64,000 nucleotides of DNA from Clostridiales bacterium (GCA_004556925.1 SFFI01000004.1:1-64000), one strand, 5' to 3'; counted from the stretch's first letter, positions 6,565 through 16,153 are shown. The notes: generated from the letters alone by a model not told the origin. A program made the numbers and translations.

Positions 6565-7782
6565 CTAGGCCAGGAACATGCCCAACTCCAACATGAGCTC
6601 TACCGACAGTTGGTGCATGCTGGTAAAATTACGCCGCATGGCCAGCTGGACTTCCTGCAGGCACAGGCGCATGGCCTCGTCTAGGTCAAGCTCTGCCGCC
6701 TGACGAATTTTATCCAAATCTTGGAAAGGACGGCCAAATTCTATCTTATCTGCCAGGTAAATCACTTTCTCAAGGGAGGTCATGCCGGGACGTCCTGTGG
6801 TATGGTACATTACCGCATGATAAATATCTTCATCGGTGACTCCCAAGGCCATCTTGTTCCAATAAGCAGAAGCCGGCCCATGCGCAATCGCCGCATTGAC
6901 CGCATAGTTAAAGCCAGATTGTTTCACATAGGTATATTGTTCGGGCAAGGGGATATTCTTACAAGAGTCGTGTAAGAGGCCAGCTACAGCAGCCTTATCC
7001 GCATCTAGGCCATGGACGCAGGCTAAATGGGTGGCGTACAAGGCAACATTTGCTATATGAACCAGTCGTCGGGCTGGCATCTTATGCCAAATAGCCTGCT
7101 CAAAGGCACGCAGATGGTCATACGTCTCTGGTTTCAGGGACTGAAAGTCTTGGTAGAAAACATAGGGACGGTTCTGACGCAGAAAATCCGCCACCTTTGC
7201 AGGGTAATACTTTTTTTTGACGGCATCTTCCTTCAATTGCTGGCGCAGAGTAGTCGAAGAAATTTCCAAGGGCTGCATGGGAAAGAATTCTATAGAGCCA
7301 CCGTAGGCTTTTTGCAGAGCTTTGGCCTTCTTGCGGTAGGATTTTTCCTCTTTAACGTCTAGACCGCGCAAGGCAATCAGCAAATCAGCCTGGGCCATGA
7401 TCTCCTCCGGCTTGTGCCAAGAGTCAAAATAATCTAGGGCATCTGACCCTAGGACCAGCTTAAACTGCACGGGTTCCTTGGTCTTCTTGCCCCACTTCTT
7501 ATGGAGCTGATTCAGGGTATTAACGGTATAATTTGGCCCTTCTGTATGCTTGAGTTCCATCCGGGAGAGTTTCACTTGTTTTAAGTCCTCTGTTGCCAGC
7601 TGGGCCATGATATAGCGGTAGATAGCCAGCGAAAGCGCCCGGTCCTTATAGGCTGGTGAGGAGGTAGGAATAAGGTAGAAAGAATCAAAGTCATAAGCGG
7701 ATAGTGCCGCTTCCAAGAGCCGGCGGTGGCCTAAGTGGAAGGGGTCGAAGGATCCGCCTAAAATCCCAATTTTCAAAGACAT
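6565..7782 (-). CDS. nadD: NadD-YqeK fusion: nicotinate-nucleotide adenylyltransferase with HD-domain hydrolase
   Basis: Residues 1-200 are NadD, which makes deamido-NAD from nicotinate mononucleotide and ATP. GGSFDPFHLGH (9-19) carries the nucleotidyltransferase HxGH, and ISSTTLR (174-180) is the second ATP-binding motif. Residues 225-400 are a YqeK-type HD domain with His242 and His271-Asp272 (GLLHDSCKN). YqeK relatives cleave diadenosine tetraphosphate. In most Firmicutes these are two adjacent genes, and here they are one reading frame with no internal stop. It lies 15 bp from prfB in the long minus-strand operon. Confidence 0.93.
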   Translation of the reverse strand: MSLKIGILGGSFDPFHLGHRRLLEAALSAYDFDSFYLIPTSSPAYKDRALSLAIYRYIMAQLATEDLKQVKLSRMELKHTEGPNYTVNTLNQLHKKWGKKTKEPVQFKLVLGSDALDYFDSWHKPEEIMAQADLLIALRGLDVKEEKSYRKKAKALQKAYGGSIEFFPMQPLEISSTTLRQQLKEDAVKKKYYPAKVADFLRQNRPYVFYQDFQSLKPETYDHLRAFEQAIWHKMPARRLVHIANVALYATHLACVHGLDADKAAVAGLLHDSCKNIPLPEQYTYVKQSGFNYAVNAAIAHGPASAYWNKMALGVTDEDIYHAVMYHTTGRPGMTSLEKVIYLADKIEFGRPFQDLDKIRQAAELDLDEAMRLCLQEVQLAMRRNFTSMHQLSVELMLELGMFLA

Positions 7783-7797
7783 GAATTACCCCACTTC

Positions 7798-8913
7798 CTA
7801 ACTGTGGTCGTCGGCCGCAGACATGGCGAGCATGGCTTCCATAAAGGGGTTCAGATCACCATTCATGACCCCTTCTACATCCGGGGTCTGTAGGTCTGTG
7901 CGATTATCCTTGACAAGCGTATAGGGACAAAAGACATAAGATCGGATTTGACTCCCCCATGCAATATCCTTCTGTTCACCTTTGAGGTCATCAATTGCGG
8001 CTAATTGCTGCTGACGAGCCAGGGTATAAAGCTTGGCCTTGAGCATACGCATCGCCATTTCCCGGTTCTGGATTTGCGATCGCTCGTTTTGGCAGGCTAC
8101 AACAATATTGGTGGGAATATGGGTAATACGGACCGCTGATGAAGTCTTGTTAACATGCTGCCCGCCCGCTCCTGATGACCGGTAATAGTCTATCCGTAAA
8201 TCTTCTTCTCTGATCTCAACCTCTATGGTATCGTCCAGCTCTGGCAAAACTTCAAGCGAGGCAAAGGACGTGTGACGGCGGCCAGAGGAGTCAAAAGGAG
8301 AGATCCGAACCAGGCGGTGGACCCCCATTTCATGTTTAAGCAGGCCATAAGCATAGTCACCCCGGATGGCAAACGTTATACTTTTCAAGCCGGCCTCTTC
8401 CCCATCGACGGAGTCAAGGACCTCCAGGCTTAACGCTTCGTGTTCCGCCCAACGGGCATACATGCGAAAGAGCATATTAACCCAATCACAAGCCTCTGTC
8501 CCCCCTGCACCCGCGTGTAAGGTCAAAATAGCGTTACTGGTATCTAGCTTGTCCGTAAAATAGGTTTGTAAGCGCAATTCCTGGAGCTGGTGCTGCCAGG
8601 CCGCCTCTCGTGTCTCCAGTTCCGGGGCTAAGCTAAGATCATCTTCCTCCTGAATCAAGTCTAGAAGGACCAAAAGATCTTCGTACTCTGCCTCCACCTG
8701 GGCAAACTGTTCCAGGCTCTTCTTGAGCCTACTGAGCTCTGTTTGTAATTTTCTTGCTTGGTCAATATCCTGCCAGAAGTCTTCTTGATAGCTGGCAGCT
8801 TCTAAAGCCTTTGCTTCTTCTGCCATCTGGTCAGGCTTCAAGGCTAAACGTAAATCTTCAATTTCTGTAAGGGCATCTTCTAGTTCACGGCGTTTGCTAT
8901 CCAAATCAAGCAT
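7798..8913 (-). CDS. prfB: Peptide chain release factor 2
   Basis: RF2 ends translation at UGA and UAA. The 371 residues include the RF2-specific SPF tripeptide (205-207) that reads the stop codon and the GGQ motif (250-252) that triggers peptide release. The frame is open from ATG to stop: the N-terminus (LDSKRRELEDALTEIEDLRL) is complete in one frame, so the usual programmed +1 frameshift near codon 25 is absent. An AGGAG site lies upstream of the ATG. Confidence 0.97.
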   Translation of the reverse strand: MLDLDSKRRELEDALTEIEDLRLALKPDQMAEEAKALEAASYQEDFWQDIDQARKLQTELSRLKKSLEQFAQVEAEYEDLLVLLDLIQEEDDLSLAPELETREAAWQHQLQELRLQTYFTDKLDTSNAILTLHAGAGGTEACDWVNMLFRMYARWAEHEALSLEVLDSVDGEEAGLKSITFAIRGDYAYGLLKHEMGVHRLVRISPFDSSGRRHTSFASLEVLPELDDTIEVEIREEDLRIDYYRSSGAGGQHVNKTSSAVRITHIPTNIVVACQNERSQIQNREMAMRMLKAKLYTLARQQQLAAIDDLKGEQKDIAWGSQIRSYVFCPYTLVKDNRTDLQTPDVEGVMNGDLNPFMEAMLAMSAADDHS

Positions 8914-8966
8914 GGGGGGACTTGCTCCTTTCTTTAGTCAGGATGGGCTAAGGAAAAAGTAAGTCT

Positions 8967-10034
8967 TCACAACTTGGTCATCTCAACCCTCACGCCCTGG
9001 TCAGATTCCCCGACGACCAGGTACATTAAGCCGGCAAAGCGGGCAAAAACCAGAAAACGCAAAGCGAAAAATAGGCTTTGCCAGATACCCAGACTGTAGG
9101 AGGCTTGTGCAAAAATAAAGCTGGCCAGACCTTCTGCTAAAAGGAATAGGAGGTTTACCATAAAATAGTTAGAAATAATAAAGAGCTTTACGCCCTTGGT
9201 TCCTTGATAGGATGTACGCATACCCTCGCGAAAGCTGAGGCCTTGCATAAAAAGTACAGGGGCCAGCAGGAAGGCCGAAAGATAAAAATAAAAAGGCAGG
9301 CCTAAAAGCATGATAGAGAATACATAGGCTAAGTCTAAAAGCAGTAAAAAAGCCAGCTGGCGGGGCAAAGTTTGGCCAAAACGGCGCCAGGTATAGCCTA
9401 GAGCTGTCTCCTTTTGTGGATCCGCGAGCTGGCAGCCAGGGAAAGCTTCAGCTTGAGATGCCTCCGCGAAGGCCTCACGCGTCCAAGCATCTTCCGAGGG
9501 CAATTCCTCAGAAATCCCCGCATCTTGGTCACTCGTGCCTGGAGGGCTCTCTTGCCAATAATAGCCCCCAACAAGGGTAGACTTATCCGGGCTATTACCC
9601 TCCTTAAGGTCCTTATTGAGGGACTGGCTTAGGCTCCGCAATATTTTGACCTGGAGGCGGAAGGCTCGAATACTGTCTAGTAAGGCTTGGTCTTCTTTGC
9701 TTCTGGGGCCTGACTGGCTATAGCAAGTCTGCTCAAGCACAAAAATCTGCATATACATTAAGGATAAAGCAGAGGCGATCAGGGCACTTGCCGCATGAAG
9801 CCCGATAATCAACCAATTGCCGGGGCTAAGTTGGCCCAGGATATCAACCGGGCTGAGACGCCCTAGACTTTCTAAGGCATAGGTGAAAGGGAAAAAGTTG
9901 CGATCCCCTATGGGTGCTAGGCGTGCTGAAATCTGCAAGGCTAAGATCAGGAGGAGGCTTAACTTGACAAATTTTTCTTCTTTCAGACGGTAGAAGCGAA
10001 AGGCTTCTAGATTAAGCTGCCAAGTAGAACGCAT
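8967..10034 (-). CDS. Polytopic membrane protein of unknown function
   Basis: I do not recognise a family. The 355 residues have hydrophobic segments near 24-42, 72-100, 231-270 (a double span, AFLLLLDLAYVFSIMLLGLP onward), 286-311 and 316-340, with a polar loop of about 120 residues in the middle rich in Ser/Glu. The layout recalls DUF975-type bacterial membrane proteins, but I see no decisive motif. It sits inside a housekeeping operon between prfB and an ACT-domain gene, with gaps of about 50 bp on each side. Confidence 0.8.
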   Translation of the reverse strand: MRSTWQLNLEAFRFYRLKEEKFVKLSLLLILALQISARLAPIGDRNFFPFTYALESLGRLSPVDILGQLSPGNWLIIGLHAASALIASALSLMYMQIFVLEQTCYSQSGPRSKEDQALLDSIRAFRLQVKILRSLSQSLNKDLKEGNSPDKSTLVGGYYWQESPPGTSDQDAGISEELPSEDAWTREAFAEASQAEAFPGCQLADPQKETALGYTWRRFGQTLPRQLAFLLLLDLAYVFSIMLLGLPFYFYLSAFLLAPVLFMQGLSFREGMRTSYQGTKGVKLFIISNYFMVNLLFLLAEGLASFIFAQASYSLGIWQSLFFALRFLVFARFAGLMYLVVGESDQGVRVEMTKL

Positions 10035-10086
10035 AACTCCTCCTTTCCCTGTGCTCCATGGAGTAGATTTACCACCCCATTAGAGC

Positions 10087-10557
10087 TTAACGCAGTTCGT
10101 CTTGATCCAACTTACATTCCTGCAGGCCGCGGACTTGCCGCATAGCCTCTTGAAGCTGCTTGGCTATTTTAACACTTCCCAGCCAGATACTTAAGTTTAG
10201 CTGGGAAAGATTAGGGCCCATCCGTTGTTGGTTGGCCTGCTGTATTTTTTCTGCATACGGCTCCAAGACCTGGCTCATCTGGGTCAAGAAGCTGCCAGAC
10301 AAGATTGCTAGGATGCGAAAATGAAAGAGCTGCTGGCCTTCCTGGCTTTCATAGGCAAAGACATGCTCCCTATACTTATAATAAGCGGAACGTGAAATCC
10401 CTTCTTCCTTGCAAGCCTGGTTAATCGACAGCAGGGGGTTGGCTGCTAACTTACGTTTAACGCGCACAACCCGGCGTAGCGTTTCACCAGCGGCATTTTC
10501 AGCAACTAAAATATACTGGTCACGTTTAGCTTTTTTAGCCTTGGTCTTCCCTGCCAT
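10087..10557 (-). CDS. ACT domain-containing protein, UPF0735/PheB-like
   Basis: The 156 residues match the UPF0735 pattern: a helix-turn-helix-like segment SINQACKEEGISRSAYYKYR (about 43-62) ending in HVF, then an ACT domain (about 80-155; FRILAILSGSFLTQMSQVLE). B. subtilis PheB (next to pheA) belongs here. ACT domains bind small ligands, often amino acids. No phe genes are near. The N-terminus is very Lys-rich. It lies 9 bp after rdgB in the same operon. Confidence 0.85.
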   Translation of the reverse strand: MAGKTKAKKAKRDQYILVAENAAGETLRRVVRVKRKLAANPLLSINQACKEEGISRSAYYKYREHVFAYESQEGQQLFHFRILAILSGSFLTQMSQVLEPYAEKIQQANQQRMGPNLSQLNLSIWLGSVKIAKQLQEAMRQVRGLQECKLDQDELR

Positions 10558-10566
10558 CTCCTGCTC

Positions 10567-11163
10567 CTATACTAATTGACCCGCTTTGAGGTCCTGGTAC
10601 CAGTCTCTAAGTGCCAAGCCCCGGTGGCTGATGCTGTGCTTTTGCTGGGGAGCTAGTTCAGCAGTCGTTTTGCCCAGGCTAGGAACATAGAAGATAGGGT
10701 CGTAGCCGAAGCCCTTGTCTCCTCGACGTTCCGGTAGTAAAAGTCCTGCTACCGACCGCTGGTAATGGTAAATCTGCCCCGAAGCGGAAATATAAGAGAG
10801 TGAGCAGAAAAAGGAGGCTGTCCACGTGTCCTGTGGGAAGGGCGCTAAGAGTTGCCAGAGCCTGTCAATTTTATCCTTATAGGAGCTATGCTCACCCGCA
10901 AAGCGGGCTGAATAGATGCCCGGGTAACCCTCTAACACATCAACCGAAAGGCCCGAGTCATCCGCCAAAACTGGGCGCTTTAATTGGGCATAGGCAGCCT
11001 TGGCTTTAATATCTGAATTCTCCTGATAGGACTTGCCCGTTTCTTCCACGTCCTCGTCAAGCCCTAGAGCATGTAGACTAACAAAGCACAAGTTAGGATC
11101 CTGAAGAATCTCCTGAAATTCTTTGACCTTATCAGGGTTATGGGTGGCTAGGACAATTTCCAT
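10567..11163 (-). CDS. rdgB: XTP/dITP diphosphatase (Ham1/RdgB family)
   Basis: It hydrolyses non-canonical purine triphosphates (dITP, XTP) to monophosphates, keeping them out of DNA. The 198 residues show the N-terminal LATHNPDKVKEFQEIL, the metal-binding LADDSGLSVDVLEGYPGIYSAR region in full (about 65-86) and the C-terminal GFGYDPIF with HSISHRG. Length is typical. It is 24 bp from rsmF in the same operon. Confidence 0.96.
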   Translation of the reverse strand: MEIVLATHNPDKVKEFQEILQDPNLCFVSLHALGLDEDVEETGKSYQENSDIKAKAAYAQLKRPVLADDSGLSVDVLEGYPGIYSARFAGEHSSYKDKIDRLWQLLAPFPQDTWTASFFCSLSYISASGQIYHYQRSVAGLLLPERRGDKGFGYDPIFYVPSLGKTTAELAPQQKHSISHRGLALRDWYQDLKAGQLV

Positions 11164-11187
11164 CTGATTTCCACTTTCTACCAGGCG

Positions 11188-12696
11188 CTAAATCCAGGAC
11201 CTGGGATAGGTATTCTTGAAGAAGTGATCTTGTCGTTTGAGCCATAAAAGGATCCGGCCTTGAAAGGCCAAAGCGACATAGGCACCAGCTGGTATAGCAT
11301 TCAGCTCCTCCACTTTAGCACAAGTCCCTTCACGAAATAAGCGACCGGCTTGGCTTTCAAGCATCGCTAAAACCTGATCTATGAGTAGGGTCTCACCCCT
11401 TAGTGCGGCTCTCAGCAGGGCACACTCTTCTAGCTCTAAGGTCCAGCTGGGGTCGGCAAGGGAGACAAATTGGGCCAAAGCCTGGCTGGGTTGAAAGTCT
11501 AACGACCCTACCTCTCCCCTAGTCTGACCCAGGTAGAGCCCTGTCTTCAAATAATAGCTCTTGGGTGAGATGGGGGCTAGGGCCGGCAGAAGGTGTAACT
11601 TTTCCTCTTGTGCTCTTAAGTAAAAGTGCCCGCTCTTTAAACTTGCAGCAAGTCGGCCACTTCCGCTTAAGTTTTTCTGCTTAAAGGCTTCCCAGGCCTC
11701 CAAGACCGTCCGAGCAGACCGTGGCGGCCTCTCCTGTATGGTACACCCGCTACTGTTCCTTTTCCCTTGTCCCGCCTCCTGCTTCAGCAGGAGGGCCGCA
11801 AACTGCCCTTCGCCCCTGGATAAATGCGGCCAGATTCTCAGCGTATGCTGTGTGGGATACCGGCTCTCCGGGTCTGCCAGGCCAGGGCTGACTCCTGGAC
11901 GACTAGCAGGCACTAAATCAAAATCTGGATGCCGGTCCAGGAATTGAATCACCTGTCCCTCATTTTCCGCCCAGGAGTAAGAGCAGGTGGAATACACCAG
12001 GCGGCCACCTGGACGCAGATTTTGCGCAGCCTCGTCAAGAATGGCTGCCTGAAGGTCGAGGATCTCAGGTCCGCGGTAGCGCGACCAAGACTGCAAGGCT
12101 CTAGAGTCTTTTCTAAACATGGCAGAACCTGTACAGGGGACATCCACTAAGACCAAGTCAAAGAAAGCTTGAGAGGCCAAAATCTGCTGGGAAAAACCGA
12201 GGGCATCTCGGCAAGACACCACACACAAGGCTGAGCCCGCCAGCTCGACGTTCCGGCTAAGGGCTCTAGCCCGCTTTTCGTTGATTTCATTGGCCCATAG
12301 AAGGCCCTGGTCCCCGAGGCTGCCTAGTACCGCAAAGGCCTTGCCGCCCGGGGCAGCACAAAGGTCCAAGACTTTTTCGCCAGCTTGCGGCTCCGCAAGG
12401 TCACCTGGCAACATGGCGGAGGGATCTTGTAAGTAGAAAAGTCCCTGCCGGTAGTAAACACTTGCGGAAAGCTTATGGTCAGGAGGCAAGAAATAGCCGG
12501 CTCTGGCCCAAGGCACGGGCTCCAGGTCTTGGTAAGGCAGGTCATCCAAGCTTTGTAGCTTCAGTCGGTTCAGAAGCAAACCTGCGCTGGCCTGGTCTTG
12601 AAAGCTATCCATAAAGTCTTGCCACTTGCCAGGTACATCAAAGCGGGACCACAGGTCTTGCATTTCCGTGATGAATTTTGCAGGAAGTTTCAACAT
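11188..12696 (-). CDS. rsmF: RsmF-type rRNA (cytosine-5-) methyltransferase
   Basis: A NOL1/NOP2/Sun-family methyltransferase. The SAM-binding loop is DLCAAPGGKA (about 110-119). The two catalytic-site cysteines are in VDVPCTGSAMFRKD and YSTCSYSWAENEGQV. An RsmF-like C-terminal RNA-binding region covers residues 320-500. The 502-aa size fits RsmF (about 450-480) better than RsmB, and no NusB-like N-domain is present. The target is probably one or more cytosines in 16S rRNA. Confidence 0.9.
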   Translation of the reverse strand: MLKLPAKFITEMQDLWSRFDVPGKWQDFMDSFQDQASAGLLLNRLKLQSLDDLPYQDLEPVPWARAGYFLPPDHKLSASVYYRQGLFYLQDPSAMLPGDLAEPQAGEKVLDLCAAPGGKAFAVLGSLGDQGLLWANEINEKRARALSRNVELAGSALCVVSCRDALGFSQQILASQAFFDLVLVDVPCTGSAMFRKDSRALQSWSRYRGPEILDLQAAILDEAAQNLRPGGRLVYSTCSYSWAENEGQVIQFLDRHPDFDLVPASRPGVSPGLADPESRYPTQHTLRIWPHLSRGEGQFAALLLKQEAGQGKRNSSGCTIQERPPRSARTVLEAWEAFKQKNLSGSGRLAASLKSGHFYLRAQEEKLHLLPALAPISPKSYYLKTGLYLGQTRGEVGSLDFQPSQALAQFVSLADPSWTLELEECALLRAALRGETLLIDQVLAMLESQAGRLFREGTCAKVEELNAIPAGAYVALAFQGRILLWLKRQDHFFKNTYPRSWI

Positions 12697-12721
12697 CTAT
12701 CAGGGTACTTACCTTTGTAGT

Positions 12722-14425
12722 CTAAAGTGCTAAGAGGTCACAAACAGAGAAGCTGGCTTTTTTCAAACTATCCTGACTAAAGGGCACGGGCAGAGCCGCT
12801 TCACTCAGACGGTCCAAAATAGCTCCGCCAGGATTGGTCAGCAGGAAGTTATTAAGCGTGTTAGATAAAAGGCTTCGTGAGAGGTGGTGGGGGTGGAGGG
12901 CTAAAATGGTCACCAGGGCCAGGACAGGAGAGAGCGCCTGGTAGGCCTCTAGGTTCAGGGAGAAAACATAGGGCCACAAGAGGTCTAAAATATCCTCAGA
13001 GAAAGTCGGAAGGCCGATGAATCCTAACTGCTTATCTAAAACCTTCTGGAAGGCCTGACGCAAGCGGAGGGCATCTAGCCTGCCCTGCATGTGATATAGA
13101 CGGTTTTCCCAAACATAGCAGAAGCAATGCAAAAAGCTCTTTTGCAATTGTTGGGCCCATTCCATATCCCAGGCCAGATCAGCGTTCTCGCCATAGAAGG
13201 CCCCTAATTCTTTCTTGGCTAAAACCAAGAACAAGTAGGCAGAAAGTTGCTTGCTGTAGGCATCCTGCCGGGAGGATCCCAGGCTGTGGAAGTTGAGCAT
13301 GGCAGAAATATCTGCTAAGGCATAGCCCGCATCCAAAAAGCTACTTGTGAGGGGACGGCGTCCATCCAGAGGCAGGGCCAAAAAGGAGGCTGGGACCGAC
13401 ATCAGGAGGCTGGAAGGTGTGCCTAACTGCTCACGCACTAGGCTGTCATAGCTGATATAACCCTTGTCCAGAAGGCTTAAGAGGAAGTGCTGGGGATGTC
13501 CCGTCAGATCAGCTAAGGAGCTGGCAAATTGTTGCTGCAGGTCATATCCCTCTGTAAGAACCGGAATTTGCCCGTATTGGGACAGGACGGGGTAATCCAG
13601 CCAGGCTTCTGCTGCGGGGCCTAAGCGGTAGTCTTTAAGCGCCTTTAGCGCTTGCCAGATGGGGATAAAATGCGTGCGGAAGTCCGCAATAAAATTGAGC
13701 TCTGCCTTACGACCAAAGGACCGCTTGCCCCGCCTGGCCTCATGGTAGTCGGAGTAATTAGCAAATCCTGTATACTTAGCAATTTGTGCTCTGACAGCCA
13801 AGAGTTCGAGACAAAGGCGGGTTCTATCTTTATTATCTTCCCGCAAACGCTGGATGAGGGCTTGGAAAAAGGCCAAGCGATCGTCATGGGCAATCAAAGC
13901 ATCCCAAGGGAAAGCAGAATGATTAAACTCCTCCCATAAGCTTAGGGTTGAAGGCTTGATTGTCTGTAAGGCTTGAACCAAGTCATTTTCTCGGTCCCAG
14001 ACTTCTACAGGGATCAACTCTTCAAAGCGCGACCAGCGCCAAGCCCGGGACCAGAGGTCCATATCTGCGGCGGACTCCTCCATTGCCTCATACGGATAGT
14101 TGGCAATAGCTCGATAGACTGTCCCCTTAGCCTGGGCCAAACTGAGGCTGGAACAGGCCCCTTCCAAGGCTTGACCCGTCTCCTGGGCTTGGTCGGGCCT
14201 TAAGGCCTGGTGGATACGGGCGTAATCCACCTGGCTTTGCTTGCTTAAGAGGATTTGTTGAAAAGATAAGAGACTGCGGGCAGCCTCTTCTGCTCCCTTC
14301 TCCTGAGCAATAAGGGCTTGGATGTCTGTCGTGAGCTGGACCAACTCTGCCTCTTGGCAGGGGGCGAAACTCAAGTCACTAAAGCGGGGAATATCCGCCA
14401 GCATAGCCAAGCTCTTATCCTCCAT
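12722..14425 (-). CDS. M3 (oligoendopeptidase F-like) family protein lacking the zinc-binding HExxH
   Basis: Fold-level similarity to PepF is visible: KYTGFANYSDYHEARRGKRS (217-236) corresponds to the GYxNYxDY region before the catalytic domain, and LLDKGYISYDSL (319-330) to the segment leading to the active site. Where PepF has a HEAGHAF-type zinc motif, this protein reads LDAGYAL (364-370), so both zinc His and the catalytic Glu are replaced. No other HExxH occurs in the 567 residues. It is intact, has no frameshift and sits 4 bp from argS and 26 bp from rsmF. I infer a maintained pseudo-peptidase with a binding or regulatory role rather than a dead gene. Confidence 0.72.
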   Translation of the reverse strand: MEDKSLAMLADIPRFSDLSFAPCQEAELVQLTTDIQALIAQEKGAEEAARSLLSFQQILLSKQSQVDYARIHQALRPDQAQETGQALEGACSSLSLAQAKGTVYRAIANYPYEAMEESAADMDLWSRAWRWSRFEELIPVEVWDRENDLVQALQTIKPSTLSLWEEFNHSAFPWDALIAHDDRLAFFQALIQRLREDNKDRTRLCLELLAVRAQIAKYTGFANYSDYHEARRGKRSFGRKAELNFIADFRTHFIPIWQALKALKDYRLGPAAEAWLDYPVLSQYGQIPVLTEGYDLQQQFASSLADLTGHPQHFLLSLLDKGYISYDSLVREQLGTPSSLLMSVPASFLALPLDGRRPLTSSFLDAGYALADISAMLNFHSLGSSRQDAYSKQLSAYLFLVLAKKELGAFYGENADLAWDMEWAQQLQKSFLHCFCYVWENRLYHMQGRLDALRLRQAFQKVLDKQLGFIGLPTFSEDILDLLWPYVFSLNLEAYQALSPVLALVTILALHPHHLSRSLLSNTLNNFLLTNPGGAILDRLSEAALPVPFSQDSLKKASFSVCDLLAL

Positions 14426-14428
14426 GCA

Positions 14429-16147
14429 CTACATTCTCTCCACAACTTCTATCCCCAAGAGGCTTAGGGCCAGCTTGAGCTGAGAGGCAAATAGGCTGCA
14501 CAGGGCAAGTCTTGCCAGGCGCAGGTCTGGATCTTCTGCCCTTAAGATAGAAACAGATTGGTAGAAACGGCTGTAGTCTCGAACTAGGCTAATAATCTGC
14601 CGCGTGAGGATTGAGGGCTCGTAGGCCTCAACTGCATCTATGCTGGCCTGTTCCAATTGCGCCAAACTCTTTAAGACCTGGAATTCTGTATCTTCAGTTA
14701 AGAGCTCTGTTTTTGCCTGGGCTAGCTCTTCCTGGGTAACGCCTGCTTTACGGAGGACACTTTGGGCGCGCGCATAGGCATAAAGCAGGTAGGGCGCCGT
14801 ATCACCGGCAAAGTCTAGCATCTCATCCCAGGAGAAAGCTATGTCATGCTCTCTGCCTGCCCTGAGATAGATAAATTTAACGGCAGCTACCCCGATAGCC
14901 TCAGCGATCGCGTCCTTTTGGTCAGCCAGATCAAAGCCACCCTCATCCATGATTTCTGAGACCCGCTTCACGGTTTCATCCAGGAAATCTTCCAACAAGA
15001 TAACCTTGCCAGACCGGGTAGAAAAGTCTTGGTCTCCAAAAGAAAGCCTACCAAAGGCAACATGGTAATTTTTCCCCGCCTTTGGGTGTCCCAGTTTGTC
15101 CAAGACAGCAAAGACCTGCTGGAAGTGGTGTGTTTGTTCTTTGCCTACGATATAAACATTGCGGTAGTAGTCCCAGGTCTTCGCACGGTAAAAAATAGCT
15201 GTGATATCCCGGGTCGCATAAATCGAAGAACCATCCGACTTCAGAATAATGCAGGGGGTGAGATGATATTCATCCAACATGACCACCTGGGCACCCTGGC
15301 TTTCTACCAACAGGCCTTGGGCACGGAGCAGGTCTACAACGGCTGGCATCTTGTCTGAGTAAAAGCTTTCCCCGTTATAGGAGTCGAAGGCAATATTTAA
15401 GCGGTCATAAATACGGGCAAACTCCTGGAGGCTGAGCTTTCTAAAGCGTTCCCACAGCTTATATTCTAGTTCTTCTCCCAACTCTAGGCGGCGGAAATGG
15501 TCCCTCGCCGCGTCGTACATCTCCGGCTTGTCCTCAGCCAACTGGTGAAATTTAACGTAAACACGCGTTAGCTCTTTAATAGGCTCTTCTTCCAGGGCTT
15601 TTTCATCTCCCCAGGCCAGCCAGGCGTAGATGAGGCGGCCAAACTGGGTACCATAGTCGCCCAAGTGGTTGAGCCGCTTCACTATATAGCCTTGATAAGC
15701 GTAGAGTTTGGCAATCGCATCTCCCAGGATAGTTGAAAAGCCATGGCCCACATGGAAGGGTTTAGCAATATTGGGCGAGGAATACTCTACCAAGACCACT
15801 TGGTCGGCCCGCGCAGGATCACAGAGGTGGCCAATGAATCGATCCGGCTGGGCTTGGGCCGCTTGAAAGATAGAGCTAGCGTAGGCGGCTCTATCATAGA
15901 AAAAGTTCACGTAGGGGCCTTTGGCCTCCACCTTGGCCAAGTGGTTCGCCTGGGCGGAAATTTGCCTTGCCAGATCTTGTGCGATTAAGGGAGGGGCCTT
16001 GTGCTCTTGCTTGGCAAAACGAAAGCACGGTAGGGCCAGGTCTCCCAGTTCAGGCTGAGGGGGCGTTTCGACAATTTCGGAAACAGCAACCGGGTCCATC
16101 TTGAGAACCCGGCTGATAAGGTCAATCGTTTGGTCTTTTAAATTCAT
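14429..16147 (-). CDS. argS: Arginyl-tRNA synthetase
   Basis: Class I synthetase that charges tRNA-Arg. It contains the N-terminal Add1 domain, the HIGH-type motif HVGH (in SPNIAKPFHVGHGFST), SFGDQDFSTRSGKVI in the KMSK loop region and the C-terminal DALR anticodon-binding domain. About 572 aa. I prefer the ATG at 16147. A GTG two codons upstream (16153) directly abuts the stop of the preceding gene and is possible. It sits inside the operon, so no T-box leader is expected and none is seen. Confidence 0.96.
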   Translation of the reverse strand: MNLKDQTIDLISRVLKMDPVAVSEIVETPPQPELGDLALPCFRFAKQEHKAPPLIAQDLARQISAQANHLAKVEAKGPYVNFFYDRAAYASSIFQAAQAQPDRFIGHLCDPARADQVVLVEYSSPNIAKPFHVGHGFSTILGDAIAKLYAYQGYIVKRLNHLGDYGTQFGRLIYAWLAWGDEKALEEEPIKELTRVYVKFHQLAEDKPEMYDAARDHFRRLELGEELEYKLWERFRKLSLQEFARIYDRLNIAFDSYNGESFYSDKMPAVVDLLRAQGLLVESQGAQVVMLDEYHLTPCIILKSDGSSIYATRDITAIFYRAKTWDYYRNVYIVGKEQTHHFQQVFAVLDKLGHPKAGKNYHVAFGRLSFGDQDFSTRSGKVILLEDFLDETVKRVSEIMDEGGFDLADQKDAIAEAIGVAAVKFIYLRAGREHDIAFSWDEMLDFAGDTAPYLLYAYARAQSVLRKAGVTQEELAQAKTELLTEDTEFQVLKSLAQLEQASIDAVEAYEPSILTRQIISLVRDYSRFYQSVSILRAEDPDLRLARLALCSLFASQLKLALSLLGIEVVERM

Positions 16148-16153
16148 CAGCAC

